64,000 nt of DNA from Sphingomonas sp. Leaf22 (GCF_001421715.1 NZ_LMKP01000041.1:24816-88815); one strand, 5' to 3'. Positions 46,367 to 56,246 are shown, counted from the first letter of the stretch. Translations and numbers: made by a program. The notes: generated from the letters alone by a model not told the origin.

Positions 46367-47827
46367 ATGACGAGGCAAGCGGTAGCGAAGCTGCTGTTGT
46401 TCGGCGCGACCGGGGATTTGTCGCAACGGATGCTGCTCCCCTCGCTCTACGGCCTCCATGCCGATGGCCTGTTGCCGGCCGGCCTGACCATCACCGGCAC
46501 CGCGCGGCATGAGCATGACGATGACGGCTTCCGCGCGTTCGCACGCCATGCGCTCGACGAGTTCCTGCCCGACGATCGCAAGGACGAGGCGGCGATCGAC
46601 GGCTTTCTCGCGCGGCTGCAATATCAGCCGCTCGACGCGTCGAACGTTGACGGTTTCGCCGATCTTGCGCGCAAGCTCGGCGATATTTCGGGCGGTCTTG
46701 CGATCTTCCTGTCGACTGCGCCGTGGCTGTTCGGCCCGACCATCACCGGCCTGAAGAGCGCCGGCCTGACCGGACCCGAAGTCCGCATCAGCCTCGAAAA
46801 GCCGCTCGGCAAGGATCTCCAATCGAGCCGTGAGATCAACGATCTGGTCGCCGCCGCCTTTCCGGAGGAGCGGACGTTCCGCATCGACCATTATCTGGGC
46901 AAGGAAACCGTCCAGAACATTCTGGCGCTGCGCTTCGGCAATGCGATGTTCGAACCGGTGTGGAACGCGCGCGGCATCGACCATGTCCAGATCACCATCT
47001 CCGAAACCGTCGGCCTAGAAGGGCGCGCGGGCTATTATGACGAGGTCGGCGCACTGCGCGACATGGTCCAGAACCACGTCATGCAGCTGGTCGCGCTGAT
47101 CGCGATGGAGCCGCCCGCCAAGTTCGACGGCACCTCGATCCGCGACGAAAAGGTCAAGGTCCTCCGCTCGCTGCGCCCGATCGGCGCGGCCGAGGTCAAC
47201 ACCCACACCGTCACCGGCCAATATGACGCCGGCGCGGTGAAGGGCGAGATCGTCCGGGGATATGACGAGGAACTGGGCAAGGATTCGGACACCGAAACCT
47301 TCGTCGCGGTAAAGGCGCATATCGACAACTGGCGCTGGCAGGGCGTGCCCTTCTACCTGCGTACCGGCAAGCGGATGCAGGATCGCCATTCGGAAATTTC
47401 GATCCAGTTCAAGCCGGTACCGCATTCGATCTTCGCCGATCGCGGCGGCCGGTTGCAGCCCAACACGCTGGTCATCCGCCTTCAGCCCGAGGAATATGTC
47501 CGCCTGCTGGTGATGGCCAAGGAACCCGGCCTCGACCGCGACGGCATCCGCCTGAGCGAAGTGCCGCTCGACCTGTCGCTGACCACCGCCTTTGCCGGTA
47601 CCCGCCGCCGTATCGCCTATGAGCGGTTGCTGCTCGACCTGATCGAAGGCGATCCGACGCTGTTCGTCCGCCGCGACGAGGTGGAGGCGCAGTGGCAATG
47701 GATCGACGCGATCCGCGACGGGTGGAAAGCGAATGCGACCAGTCCCAAGGGGTATCCGTCGGGAAGCTGGGGACCGAATGCCAGCGTCGCGCTGACCGAA
47801 CGCGACGGGGTGACGTGGAACGAGTGA
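46367..47827 (+). CDS. zwf: Glucose-6-phosphate 1-dehydrogenase
   Basis: Oxidises glucose-6-phosphate to 6-phosphogluconolactone with NADP, feeding the Entner-Doudoroff route. The 486-aa protein has the GATGDLSQRM coenzyme loop (residues 14-23), EKPLGKD with K145 and the active-site RIDHYLGKE with H175 and K179. ATAGGAG precedes the ATG. It is the first gene of the sugar operon; the 133-nt gap upstream presumably holds its promoter. Confidence 0.97.
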   Translation: MTRQAVAKLLLFGATGDLSQRMLLPSLYGLHADGLLPAGLTITGTARHEHDDDGFRAFARHALDEFLPDDRKDEAAIDGFLARLQYQPLDASNVDGFADLARKLGDISGGLAIFLSTAPWLFGPTITGLKSAGLTGPEVRISLEKPLGKDLQSSREINDLVAAAFPEERTFRIDHYLGKETVQNILALRFGNAMFEPVWNARGIDHVQITISETVGLEGRAGYYDEVGALRDMVQNHVMQLVALIAMEPPAKFDGTSIRDEKVKVLRSLRPIGAAEVNTHTVTGQYDAGAVKGEIVRGYDEELGKDSDTETFVAVKAHIDNWRWQGVPFYLRTGKRMQDRHSEISIQFKPVPHSIFADRGGRLQPNTLVIRLQPEEYVRLLVMAKEPGLDRDGIRLSEVPLDLSLTTAFAGTRRRIAYERLLLDLIEGDPTLFVRRDEVEAQWQWIDAIRDGWKANATSPKGYPSGSWGPNASVALTERDGVTWNE

Positions 47828-47964
47828 GCGGCTGACGCGCTCCTCTTCCGCACCATAATTATGCCGTTCAGTTCGAGCAGCATCGAGCGAAGTCCAGATG
47901 CGCCCGTCGAGAACCGGTTCTCAGGCACGCTCGAACGGAACGGAACAATACACGGGATGATAGA

Positions 47965-48669
47965 ATGACCGAAATCGAATGGTGGGAATATGACGAACCC
48001 GCCGAATTCGCCGATGCACTCGCCGGCGATATCCAGTTCATCATCGAATCGGCGATCGACGCGCGCGGCGCGGCGGTGATCGCGCTGGCGGGCGGCCGCA
48101 CCCCCGCCCCGATCTATGACAAGCTGATCAAGGCGAAGCTCGACTGGAAGCGCGTGACGATCGTCCCCACCGACGACCGGATCGTGCCGATGGGCGACGC
48201 GATGTCGAACGTCACCGGCCTTGCCAAGGTCTTCCTGCCCAAGGGCGCGCGGGTCATTCCGCTGACAGCCGAAAAGGCCCCCGATTACAAGGCTGCCGGC
48301 CGCGCCGCCGATGCGCGGTTGCAGGATCTGCACTGGCCGCTCGACCTCTGTCTGCTCGGCATGGGCGCCGATGGCCATACCGCGTCTATCTTCCCCGGTC
48401 CCGACCTTACCGAGGCACTGACCGGTCCCAAGGAACGTCGCGCGCTGGGCGTGATGCCCGACCCGCTGCCGCCGGAAGCGCCGGTCGCGCGCGTGACGCT
48501 GAGCCATGCCGCCATCGCCTCGGCGCGCGCGCTGATGATCGCGATCACCGGCAATGAAAAGAAATCGGTGCTCGAACGCGCGATCGATCAGGGCGCGTCG
48601 TCGGCCTATCCGATCGGCCGCGTGCTGGCCGAAGTCGAACTTCCCGTCGATATTCATTGGAGCCGCTAA
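47965..48669 (+). CDS. pgl: 6-phosphogluconolactonase
   Basis: Hydrolyses 6-phosphogluconolactone to 6-phosphogluconate. The 234-aa protein has LAGGRTPAPIY, the VPTDDRIVP loop and LGMGADGHTASIFPG, the sugar-phosphate signature. The TAA at its end overlaps the ATG of edd by 1 nt (TAATG). Confidence 0.94.
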   Translation: MTEIEWWEYDEPAEFADALAGDIQFIIESAIDARGAAVIALAGGRTPAPIYDKLIKAKLDWKRVTIVPTDDRIVPMGDAMSNVTGLAKVFLPKGARVIPLTAEKAPDYKAAGRAADARLQDLHWPLDLCLLGMGADGHTASIFPGPDLTEALTGPKERRALGVMPDPLPPEAPVARVTLSHAAIASARALMIAITGNEKKSVLERAIDQGASSAYPIGRVLAEVELPVDIHWSR

Positions 48670-50489
48670 TGGCCCTCAACGCCACGATCGCCGCCGTCAC
48701 CGACCGCATCATCGAAGCGTCGCGGACCAAGCGTGCCGCCTATCTTGCGCTGATCGACCGCGAGCGGGAGAGCGGCGTCGACCGGCCAATGCTCGGCTGC
48801 GCGAACCTCGCCCATGCCTATGCCGGCACCGACGAGGATCGCGACGCGATGCGTCCGGCCAACCGGATGAACATCGGCATCGTCACCGCGTATAACGACA
48901 TGCTGTCGGCGCACGCGCCTTATTACCGCTATCCCGAACAGATGAAGGTCTGGGCGCGCGAGGCGGGCGTGACCGCGCAGGTCGCCGGCGGCGTGCCGGC
49001 GATGTGCGACGGGGTGACGCAGGGCTTTCCCGGCATGGAATTGTCGCTGTTCAGTCGCGACACGATCGCGCTGTCCACGGCGGTGGCATTGAGCCACGGT
49101 GCGTTCGAGGGCGCGGCGCTGCTCGGCATTTGTGACAAGATCGTGCCCGGCCTGCTGATGGGCGCGCTGCGTTTCGGGCATCTGCCGATGGTGCTGATCC
49201 CCGGCGGCCCGATGCGGTCGGGCATCCCCAACAAGCAGAAGGCAGCGGTCCGCGAGGCCTATGCGGAAGGGAAAGTCGGGCGCGAGGAACTGCTCGACGC
49301 CGAAATTGCCGCCTATCATGGCAAGGGCACCTGCACCTTCTATGGCACCGCTAATTCGAACCAGATGATGGTCGAAGCGATGGGCCTGCACGTCCCCGAT
49401 GCCGCTTTCGCCAATCCGGGCACCAAGCGTCGGCAGGAACTGACCCGCTACGCCGTCCACCGCCTCGCCGAAATCGGCTGGGACGGCGACGATTATCGCC
49501 CGATCGGCCGGGTGGTCGATGAAAAGGCGATCGTGAACGCCGCGATCGTGCTGCTGGCCACCGGCGGGTCGACCAACCACCTGATCCACCTGCCCGCTAT
49601 CGCGCGCTGCGCCGGGATCGTCATCGACTGGGACGACTTCAACCGCCTGTCCGAAGTCGTGCCGCTGCTCACCCGCGTCTATCCCAACGGGTCGGCGGAT
49701 GTGAACGGGTTCGAGGATGCCGGCGGTCCGTCGTTCGTCATCCGCGAACTGCTGCGCGGCGGGCTGCTGCACGGCGACGTGCTGACCATCGCGAAGGACG
49801 GCATGGCCGCTTATGGCCGCCAGTCGACGATCGAGGACGACAAGCTGGTCTGGAAGGACCATGCCCCGGTCAGCGGCGACGACACCATCGTCCGGACCGT
49901 CGACGCGCCGTTCGCGCCCGAGGGCGGCTTCCGCATCCTCGAGGGGAATATCGGCCGAGCCTGTATCAAGGTGTCGGCGGTCGACCCCGATCGCTGGGTC
50001 ATCGAGGCACCCTGCCGCGTGTTCAGCGACCAGGCATCGGTGCAGGCGGCGTTCAAGGCCGGCGAACTCGACCGCGACGTCGTGGTCGTGGTCCGGCATC
50101 AGGGGCCGCGCGCCAACGGCATGCCGGAACTGCACAAGCTGACCCCGCCGCTGGGCGTGCTCCAGAATCGCGGCTTCCGGGTGGCGCTGGTCACCGACGG
50201 GCGCATGTCGGGGGCGTCGGGCAAGGTGCCGGCGGCGATCCACCTCTCGCCCGAGGCGTTGGGCGGCGGGCCGATCGGCAAGCTGCGCGACGGCGACGTC
50301 ATCCGCCTCGACGCGAATGCCAATACGCTGGCGGCGCTGGTCCCGGCCGACGAATGGGCCGCGCGCGACCATGCGCCCACACCGCCCCCAGCCGACGGCA
50401 CCGGTCGCGAAATCTTTGCGATGATGCGACAGGGCGCGAGCGAGGCCGAAGCCGGCGGCTCGGCTATGCTGGCGGCGGCGGGGCTGTAG
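48669..50489 (+). CDS. edd: Phosphogluconate dehydratase
   Basis: Converts 6-phosphogluconate to 2-keto-3-deoxy-6-phosphogluconate using an iron-sulfur cluster. The 606-aa protein is full length for the IlvD/Edd family with conserved Cys in [10 protein letters not shown] and [11 protein letters not shown], and [11 protein letters not shown] near the end. ATG 48669 overlaps the pgl stop by 1 nt. Confidence 0.96.
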   Translation: MALNATIAAVTDRIIEASRTKRAAYLALIDRERESGVDRPMLGCANLAHAYAGTDEDRDAMRPANRMNIGIVTAYNDMLSAHAPYYRYPEQMKVWAREAGVTAQVAGGVPAMCDGVTQGFPGMELSLFSRDTIALSTAVALSHGAFEGAALLGICDKIVPGLLMGALRFGHLPMVLIPGGPMRSGIPNKQKAAVREAYAEGKVGREELLDAEIAAYHGKGTCTFYGTANSNQMMVEAMGLHVPDAAFANPGTKRRQELTRYAVHRLAEIGWDGDDYRPIGRVVDEKAIVNAAIVLLATGGSTNHLIHLPAIARCAGIVIDWDDFNRLSEVVPLLTRVYPNGSADVNGFEDAGGPSFVIRELLRGGLLHGDVLTIAKDGMAAYGRQSTIEDDKLVWKDHAPVSGDDTIVRTVDAPFAPEGGFRILEGNIGRACIKVSAVDPDRWVIEAPCRVFSDQASVQAAFKAGELDRDVVVVVRHQGPRANGMPELHKLTPPLGVLQNRGFRVALVTDGRMSGASGKVPAAIHLSPEALGGGPIGKLRDGDVIRLDANANTLAALVPADEWAARDHAPTPPPADGTGREIFAMMRQGASEAEAGGSAMLAAAGL

Positions 50490-50517
50490 GACGATAGGGC
50501 GACCGGCTGTCCCGGTC

Positions 50518-50599
50518 GTCACCCCGGACTTGATCCGGGGTCCCGCTTCTTTTGTTGAAGCGGTGGAAAAGCGGGACCCCGGATCAAGTCCGGGGTGAC
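50518..50599. repeat. Dispersed inverted repeat (family copy 3)
   Basis: The best-preserved copy: left arm GTCACCCCGGACTTGATCC and GGGGTCCCGCTT, right arm AAGCGGGACCCCGGATCAAG and TCCGGGGTGAC, centre ~20 nt. It sits between edd and glk inside the sugar operon, so a message crossing it would form a long hairpin. Confidence 0.9.
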
Positions 50600-50619
50600 G
50601 ATGAGGATCAGGAGAGGTC

Positions 50620-51588
50620 ATGGAAGTCGTTGCGGTAGATATCGGCGGCACGCACGCCCGCTTCGCGATCGCCGAGGTCGAGGACGGCCGGGTGGTCCAT
50701 CTGGGCGAACCGACCACGCAGAAGGTCGCCGAACATGGCAGCCTGCAACTCGCATGGCGTGCGTTCGAGCGCACGCTCGGCCGCCCGCTGCCCACCGCCG
50801 CCAGCCTTGCGGTCGCCTCGCCGGTCAACGACACGCTGATCAAGTTCACCAACAATCCGTGGATCATCCGTCCGCCGTTGATGCAGGAACGGCTCGGCGT
50901 CGAAACCTGGACGATCATCAACGATTTCGGCGCGGTCGGGCACGCCGTGGCGCAGGTCGACCAGGACGATTTCATCCACCTGTGCGGTCCCGAAGGCCCG
51001 CTACCGACGCGCGGCGTCGTCACGATCTGCGGTCCGGGCACCGGTCTGGGCGTCGCGCAGCTGCTGCGGACGCCGGAGCGGTATCACGTCCTCGAAACCG
51101 AGGGCGGGCATCAGGATTTCGCCCCGCTCGACGGTATCGAGGATGCGCTGCTCAAGCGATTGCGCAAGGCGCATGGCCGTGGCTCGAACGAACGCGCCTG
51201 TGCCGGTCCGTCGATCGTCGCCTGGTACGAAACGCTCGCCGAGATCGAGGGCGTGTCGGTGCCGCATAGCGACGACAAGACGATCTGGGCGGCCGCACTC
51301 GACGGCAGCGACACCATCGCCGTCGCCGCGCTCGATCGGTTCTGCCTGACGCTTGGCGCCGTGGCCGGCGACCTCGCGCTGGCACAGGGTGCGAAGGCGG
51401 TCGTCATCGCCGGCGGTCTCGGCCTGCGGTTGAAGGATCATCTGCTCGAATCTGGGTTCGGCACGCGCTTCACCGCGAAGGGCCGGTTCCAGACGCTGAT
51501 GGCGGGCATTCCCGTCAAACTCATCACCCATCCCCAGCCCGGCCTGTTCGGGGCCGCTGCCGCCTTTGCACAGGAGCACGCTCGATGA
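50620..51588 (+). CDS. glk: Glucokinase
   Basis: Phosphorylates glucose to glucose-6-phosphate with ATP. The 322-aa protein belongs to the bacterial glucokinase family: DIGGTHARFAIAEV near the start, INDFGAVGHAV, CGPGTGLGVAQL, then LETEGGHQDFAP. GGAGAGG precedes ATG 50620. It overlaps eda by 4 nt (ATGA) and completes the Entner-Doudoroff set. Confidence 0.95.
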   Translation: MEVVAVDIGGTHARFAIAEVEDGRVVHLGEPTTQKVAEHGSLQLAWRAFERTLGRPLPTAASLAVASPVNDTLIKFTNNPWIIRPPLMQERLGVETWTIINDFGAVGHAVAQVDQDDFIHLCGPEGPLPTRGVVTICGPGTGLGVAQLLRTPERYHVLETEGGHQDFAPLDGIEDALLKRLRKAHGRGSNERACAGPSIVAWYETLAEIEGVSVPHSDDKTIWAAALDGSDTIAVAALDRFCLTLGAVAGDLALAQGAKAVVIAGGLGLRLKDHLLESGFGTRFTAKGRFQTLMAGIPVKLITHPQPGLFGAAAAFAQEHAR

Positions 51589-52193
51589 CCGTCACCATCG
51601 CTGACATCATGCAGACCAGCCCGGTCATCCCGGTCTTGGTCATTCACGACGCCGCCGACGCTCGCCCGATGGCAGAGGCGCTGGTCAGGGGCGGGCTGCG
51701 CGTCCTCGAAGTGACGCTGCGCACCCCGGCCGCGCTGGAAGCCATTGCCGAGATGAAGAAGGTCGACGGCGCGATCGTCGGTGCCGGCACCGTCGTCACC
51801 GCCGATCAGTTCAAGCAGGCGATGGACGCCGGCAGCGAGTTCATCGTCTCGCCGGGCCTGACCGAAACCATCGGCCGCCCGATCATCGACAGCCGCGTGC
51901 CCTTCCTGCCGGGCATCGCCAATGCCGGCGACATCATGCGCGGCCTCGACCTCGGCCTGACGCATTTCAAGTTCTTCCCGGCCGAAGCATCGGGTGGTCT
52001 GAAGGCGCTGAAGGCGCTTGCCGCGCCCTTCTATCAGGCGAAATTCTGCCCGACCGGCGGCATCACCGAAGCGACCGCGCCCGAATGGCTGGCGTTCGAT
52101 CCGGTGCTGTGCGTCGGTGGCAGCTGGATCGTCGGCGCGACCCATGCGGAGACCGAAACACGTGCACATGCGGCGGCAGGGTTGCGGGCGTAA
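51585..52193 (+). CDS. eda: 2-keto-3-deoxy-6-phosphogluconate aldolase
   Basis: Splits KDPG into pyruvate and glyceraldehyde-3-phosphate. The 202-aa class I aldolase has E42 and R46 (LEVTLRTP), Schiff-base K129 (LTHFKFFPAEASGG) and the GAGTV substrate loop. ATG 51585 overlaps the glk stop by 4 nt. It is the last gene of the operon. Confidence 0.96.
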   Translation: MTVTIADIMQTSPVIPVLVIHDAADARPMAEALVRGGLRVLEVTLRTPAALEAIAEMKKVDGAIVGAGTVVTADQFKQAMDAGSEFIVSPGLTETIGRPIIDSRVPFLPGIANAGDIMRGLDLGLTHFKFFPAEASGGLKALKALAAPFYQAKFCPTGGITEATAPEWLAFDPVLCVGGSWIVGATHAETETRAHAAAGLRA

Positions 52194-52330
52194 ATTCCTC
52201 CCCGCTCCGCGGGGAGGGGGACCAGCGAAGCTGGTGGAGGGGGGTGTCCACAATCACTGCCGTTGCGTGCGTGGACATCCCCCTCCACCATCCTTCGGAT
52301 GGTCCCCCTCCCCATGAACGGGGAGGATTT
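52194..52330. repeat. Large inverted repeat between eda and mltG
   Basis: A ~137-nt structure: an outer pair AATTCCTCCCC/GGGGAGGATTTT and an inner pair GGGGGGTGTCCA/TGGACATCCCCCT, with smaller hairpins such as ACCAGCGAAGCTGGT and ACCATCCTTCGGATGGT. It lies between convergent genes and may end both transcripts. No gene is seen in it. Confidence 0.75.
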
Positions 52331-52335
52331 TGGGA

Positions 52336-53304
52336 CTACATCTCGCCCCGCGCGCGGCGGATGTCGTACCATTTCTTCACATTGGCATTATGCTCGGCAA
52401 GCGTGTCGGCGAACACGTGCCCGCCGGTGCCGTCCGCGACGAAATACAGCGCCTTCGTTTGCGCCGGATTGAGGACCGCGTCGATCGACGCCTTGCCCGG
52501 ATTGGCGATCGGCCCGACCGGCAGGCCCGCCGAGGCATAGGTGTTGTAGCCGTTCTTCGCCTGCAATTCCGACTTGCGGATGCGGCGGCCGAGCGGCTTG
52601 CCCTTGGTGATCGGGTAGATGACGGTCGGGTCGGCCTGTAGCCGCATGCCGGCGCGCAGGCGGTTGGAATAAACCGCGGCGACCATGCGGCGTTCGGACG
52701 GCTTGCCGGTTTCCTTCTCGACGATCGAGGCGAGGATCACCGCCTCGCGTGGCGACTGGACGACGGTCGTCGGCTTGCGCTTTTTCCACACCGCAGCGAG
52801 ATAGCGATCCATCGCCGCCTGCATCCGCTTGACCAGATCGGCACGGTCGCCGTCGCGCGCATAGCTGTAGCTGTCGGGCAGGATGCTGCCCTCGCCCGGC
52901 AGCGGCGCGGTGCCTTCCATCTGCGGGGCCTTGGCGACCGCCTCCTGTACCAGCACCGATGGCCAGCCTTCGGGCACCATCACGAAGCGTTGCAGCGTGC
53001 GGCCGCCCTGCAACAGCTTCAGGACGTCGGCCTGGCTCAATCCCTTCGGAATGCGATACTCGCCGGCGCGGATCGGTTCGTCGCTGCCGAGAAACCGCGC
53101 GAACAGACGGAATCGGCCGGCCGATCGGATCGCGCCGGCCGCCTCCAGCTCCTCCGCTGCCGCCGCAAGGCTCGCGCCCTGCGGCACGATCACGGTCAGC
53201 GTGCGCTGCGCCGGACCGGCTCCACCCCAGCTCTGGATCACGAAAAACAGCGCACCGATGGCGAGCAGTCCGACGATCAGGCCAAGACAACCGATCCGGC
53301 GCAT
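52336..53304 (-). CDS. mltG: Endolytic murein transglycosylase MltG
   Basis: Cuts nascent glycan strands at the inner membrane and so sets strand length. The 322-aa protein has a single membrane segment (residues ~6-24), a LysM-like region and the YceG domain with catalytic E196 in ASIVEKETGK and the NRLRAGMRLQADPTVIY stretch. It lies 4 nt after fabF, a frequent association. Confidence 0.95.
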   Translation of the reverse strand: MRRIGCLGLIVGLLAIGALFFVIQSWGGAGPAQRTLTVIVPQGASLAAAAEELEAAGAIRSAGRFRLFARFLGSDEPIRAGEYRIPKGLSQADVLKLLQGGRTLQRFVMVPEGWPSVLVQEAVAKAPQMEGTAPLPGEGSILPDSYSYARDGDRADLVKRMQAAMDRYLAAVWKKRKPTTVVQSPREAVILASIVEKETGKPSERRMVAAVYSNRLRAGMRLQADPTVIYPITKGKPLGRRIRKSELQAKNGYNTYASAGLPVGPIANPGKASIDAVLNPAQTKALYFVADGTGGHVFADTLAEHNANVKKWYDIRRARGEM

Positions 53305-53308
53305 GTCG

Positions 53309-54568
53309 TCAGACCGCCTTCATCACCAACGACGCGTTCGTGCCACCGAACCCGAACGAATTGTTCAGGATCGCCTTCACCTTCCGCTCCTGCGCCACAT
53401 GCGGAACGAGGTTCACGCCGGCGCAGTTTTCCGAAGGATTGTCGAGGTTCAGCGTCGGCGGCACGATGCCGTCGCGCATCGCGAGGATGCAGAAGATGCT
53501 CTCGACCGCGCCCGCCCCGCCCAGCAGGTGACCGATGGCCGACTTGGTCGACGACATGGTCAGACCGCCGATGGCGTCGCCGAACAACCGCCGCACCGCG
53601 CCCAGTTCCAGTTCGTCGCCGAGCGGCGTCGAGGTGCCGTGCGCGTTGATATAGTCGATGTCCGTCAGCGACAGGCCCGACTTGCGCATCGCCATTTCCA
53701 TCGACCGGAACGCGCCCGACCCTTCGGGATGCGGGGCGGTGACGTGATAGGCATCGCCCGACAGGCCATAGCCGATCACTTCGGCATAGATCTTCGCGCC
53801 GCGCGCCTTGGCCCGCTCATATTCCTCGAGCACGACGACACCCGCACCCTCGCCCATGACGAAGCCGTCGCGGTCGCGGTCATAGGGACGCGATCCCTTT
53901 TCCGGCTGGTCGTTGAATGCCGTCGACAGCGCCCGTGCCTGTGCGAAACCGGCGATGCCGAGCGGGCAGATCGCGCCTTCGGCACCGCCCGCCAGCATGA
54001 CGTCGGCGTCGTCCATTGCGATCATCCGCGCGGCGTCGCCAATCGAATGCGCCCCGGTCGAGCACGCCGTGACCACCGCGTGGTTCGGCCCCATCAGCCC
54101 GTATTTGATCGAGACCTGACCCGAGATCAGGTTGATGAGCCGGCCATGGACGAAGTGCGGCGAAACGCGCGACGGCCCCTTGTTCTCGCACACCAGCGAT
54201 TCGCTGGCGATGCCCGGCAGACCGCCGATACCCGCACCGATCGAACAGCCGGCGCGATAGCGCTCTTCCTCGCTCATGTCGGTCAGGCCGGCATCCTCGA
54301 GCGCCTGTCCGGCGGCGTCGATGCCGAAGATGATGAACGGATCGACCTGCCGCTGGATCTTGTGATCGACGCGCAGCCCCGGATCGAAACCATATTCGTG
54401 GCCAGCGGGCTTCACCTCGCACGCGATCCGGCACTTCTGGTTCGACGCATCGAAATGCGTGATCGGACCGGCACCAGACTTGCCGGCGATCAGGTTCTTC
54501 CAGGCGGTTTCGACCTCGGCACCCAGCGGGGTCACGAGGCCGAGGCCGGTCACGACTACGCGGCGCAT
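53309..54568 (-). CDS. fabF: 3-oxoacyl-ACP synthase II
   Basis: Elongates fatty acids by condensing malonyl-ACP with acyl-ACP. The 419-aa protein has nucleophile C169 (VTACSTGAH), His in NAHGTSTPLGD (~309) and His in AIGHLLGGAG (~346), the KAS II triad. It follows acpP with a 117-nt gap containing a strong hairpin. Confidence 0.97.
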   Translation of the reverse strand: MRRVVVTGLGLVTPLGAEVETAWKNLIAGKSGAGPITHFDASNQKCRIACEVKPAGHEYGFDPGLRVDHKIQRQVDPFIIFGIDAAGQALEDAGLTDMSEEERYRAGCSIGAGIGGLPGIASESLVCENKGPSRVSPHFVHGRLINLISGQVSIKYGLMGPNHAVVTACSTGAHSIGDAARMIAMDDADVMLAGGAEGAICPLGIAGFAQARALSTAFNDQPEKGSRPYDRDRDGFVMGEGAGVVVLEEYERAKARGAKIYAEVIGYGLSGDAYHVTAPHPEGSGAFRSMEMAMRKSGLSLTDIDYINAHGTSTPLGDELELGAVRRLFGDAIGGLTMSSTKSAIGHLLGGAGAVESIFCILAMRDGIVPPTLNLDNPSENCAGVNLVPHVAQERKVKAILNNSFGFGGTNASLVMKAV

Positions 54569-54598
54569 GGCATTACTCTCCGTTCAGATACTTAACGA

Positions 54599-54640
54599 AC
54601 GGCCCCCCGCCCATGGCTGTTCGCCGGGACGGGGGGCCGT
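54599..54640 (-). promoter_or_regulatory. Strong hairpin between acpP and fabF
   Basis: A perfect 10-bp stem, ACGGCCCCCC (54599-54608) with GGGGGGCCGT (54631-54640), on the transcript. No T-tract follows on the minus strand, so it is more likely a processing or attenuation element that lets acpP be made in excess over fabF than a full terminator. Confidence 0.55.
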
Positions 54641-54685
54641 GATGGTCTCGGCAGATGGCGGGACGCGGGACGCGTCCCCGCCGGA

Positions 54686-54922
54686 TCAGCCCTTATGCTC
54701 GTCGATATAGGTGATCGCGTCCTTGACGGTCGTGATCTTCTCGGCGGCATCGTCGGGAATTTCGACGCCGAACTCTTCCTCGAACGCCATGACCAGCTCG
54801 ACGATGTCGAGGCTGTCCGCGCCCAGATCATCGATGAAGCTCGCGTCTTCGGTAACTTTTTCCGCTTCGACGCCGAGATGCTCGACGACGATCTTCTTCA
54901 CGCGTTCGGCAGTCTCGCTCAT
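54686..54922 (-). CDS. acpP: Acyl carrier protein
   Basis: The carrier of the growing acyl chain; the phosphopantetheine attachment is S37 in GADSLDIVE. The 78-aa acidic protein has the normal ACP length ([16 protein letters not shown] start). ATG 54922 is chosen over 54928 because GAGG lies at proper spacing (8 nt). It follows fabG and an unknown gene. Confidence 0.97.
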   Translation of the reverse strand: MSETAERVKKIVVEHLGVEAEKVTEDASFIDDLGADSLDIVELVMAFEEEFGVEIPDDAAEKITTVKDAITYIDEHKG

Positions 54923-55002
54923 ATTCATTCCCTCTTCACATCCGGGGTGTATCGTACCTGAACGCCCCTAAAGCCCGTCCGGCTCCGGCGCAAGTCCGTG
55001 GC

Positions 55003-55512
55003 TCAGGCCTTCGCCGCGAACAATCGCGCCAGAGTCGCGGCGTTATAGGCATAGCCGCCCATCAGCCGCTGCACCCGCGTATCGTCCTTTTTCGCGCCGG
55101 CCAAGGCCATCATGCCGCTCATGAACGTTTCGACCTGCGCCGATTGTTTGCGCGCGAGAAAGGCGTTGAGAACGGCCGGCGGCGTCTGGCTCAACCGGCG
55201 ATTGACCGCGATCGGATCGACGCCCTTCGCGCTCAGGCCCGATGCCAGTGCTTCGACCGCGATGCTGGTGACGACGATCTCGCCCGCACGGCTATCGGCC
55301 TTGCCGGTGCCGGGCTGGCAGGCCGCGGCATGGGCCCGCGCCTTCCTGACCAGCGTCTCGGTCGCCGCGGCCGGCTTCCTGCCCTCCAGCACGCCGACGA
55401 TCATGCCCTGTTGCAGACGCGCCATGTCGGCCTTCGGCATCTTGGTCGCGACGCAGCGGACGACGTTCGCGTCACCCGTCGCCAGCATCGCCGCCATCAG
55501 CATCATGCTCAT
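55003..55512 (-). CDS. Exported protein of unknown function in the fab cluster
   Basis: A 169-aa protein I do not recognise. A hydrophobic start (SMMLMAAMLA, residues 2-11) could be a short signal or membrane segment; the remainder is helical, rich in Ala, Lys and Arg, with two Cys (in VVRCVATKMP and AAACQPGTG). ATG 55512 overlaps the fabG stop by 4 nt (ATGA), so it is co-translated with fabG, and acpP follows 80 nt on. Similar proteins are likely in relatives, but no function can be offered. Confidence 0.75.
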   Translation of the reverse strand: MSMMLMAAMLATGDANVVRCVATKMPKADMARLQQGMIVGVLEGRKPAAATETLVRKARAHAAACQPGTGKADSRAGEIVVTSIAVEALASGLSAKGVDPIAVNRRLSQTPPAVLNAFLARKQSAQVETFMSGMMALAGAKKDDTRVQRLMGGYAYNAATLARLFAAKA

Positions 55513-56246
55513 ATCATCGCCATCCCGCCATTCACATGGATCGTCTGGCCGGTCACATAGCCGGCCTCCCGGCTGGCAAGATAGGCGACCGCCGCCGCGA
55601 CGTCATCGCCCGCGCCCAACGCCCCGGCGGGAATCCTGGTCAGCAGGGCGGTTTTCTGCGCTTCGGGAAGCACCTCGGTCATTGCCGACGCGATGAAGCC
55701 CGGCGCGACGCAGTTGACGGTGATGCCGCGGCTGGCCAGTTCGGCGGCCATCGCCTTCGACATGCCGACCAGGCCAGCCTTCGACGCGGCATAGTTCGCC
55801 TGCCCCGGATTGCCGGTCTGCCCGACGACCGAGGTGATCGAGACGATCCGGCCGAACCGGGCCTTCATCATCGGTTTGGCGGCGGCGCGGCACAGACGGA
55901 ACGCGGCTTCGAGGTTGACGCGGATCACCTGATCCCATTCGTCGTCCTTCATCCGCATCGCCAGATTGTCGCGGGTGACGCCGGCATTGTTGACGAGGAT
56001 GTCGAGCTTGCCGAGCGCGGCGACCGCCTGCGGCACGAGGCCGTCGACGGCCGCGCCATCGGACAGGTTGCAGGCGATGGCGACATGGTCGCCGCCCAGT
56101 TCGTCACGGAACGCCGCCAGCTTGTCGGCATTCGAGCCCGACACCGCAAGCCGCGCCCCCTGCGCCGCCAGCGCCTTGGCGATGGCGGAACCGATCCCGC
56201 CGCTGGCCCCGGTTACGAGGGCGGTCATTCCCGATAGGTCGAACAT
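55509..56246 (-). CDS. fabG: 3-oxoacyl-ACP reductase
   Basis: Reduces 3-oxoacyl-ACP with NADPH in fatty-acid synthesis. The 245-aa SDR enzyme has TGASGGIG, VNNAGVTRDN, catalytic S139, Y152 and K156 (NYAASKAG) and the VNCVAPGFIASAMT end. It is overlapped at its 3' end by the unknown gene. Confidence 0.95.
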   Translation of the reverse strand: MFDLSGMTALVTGASGGIGSAIAKALAAQGARLAVSGSNADKLAAFRDELGGDHVAIACNLSDGAAVDGLVPQAVAALGKLDILVNNAGVTRDNLAMRMKDDEWDQVIRVNLEAAFRLCRAAAKPMMKARFGRIVSITSVVGQTGNPGQANYAASKAGLVGMSKAMAAELASRGITVNCVAPGFIASAMTEVLPEAQKTALLTRIPAGALGAGDDVAAAVAYLASREAGYVTGQTIHVNGGMAMI

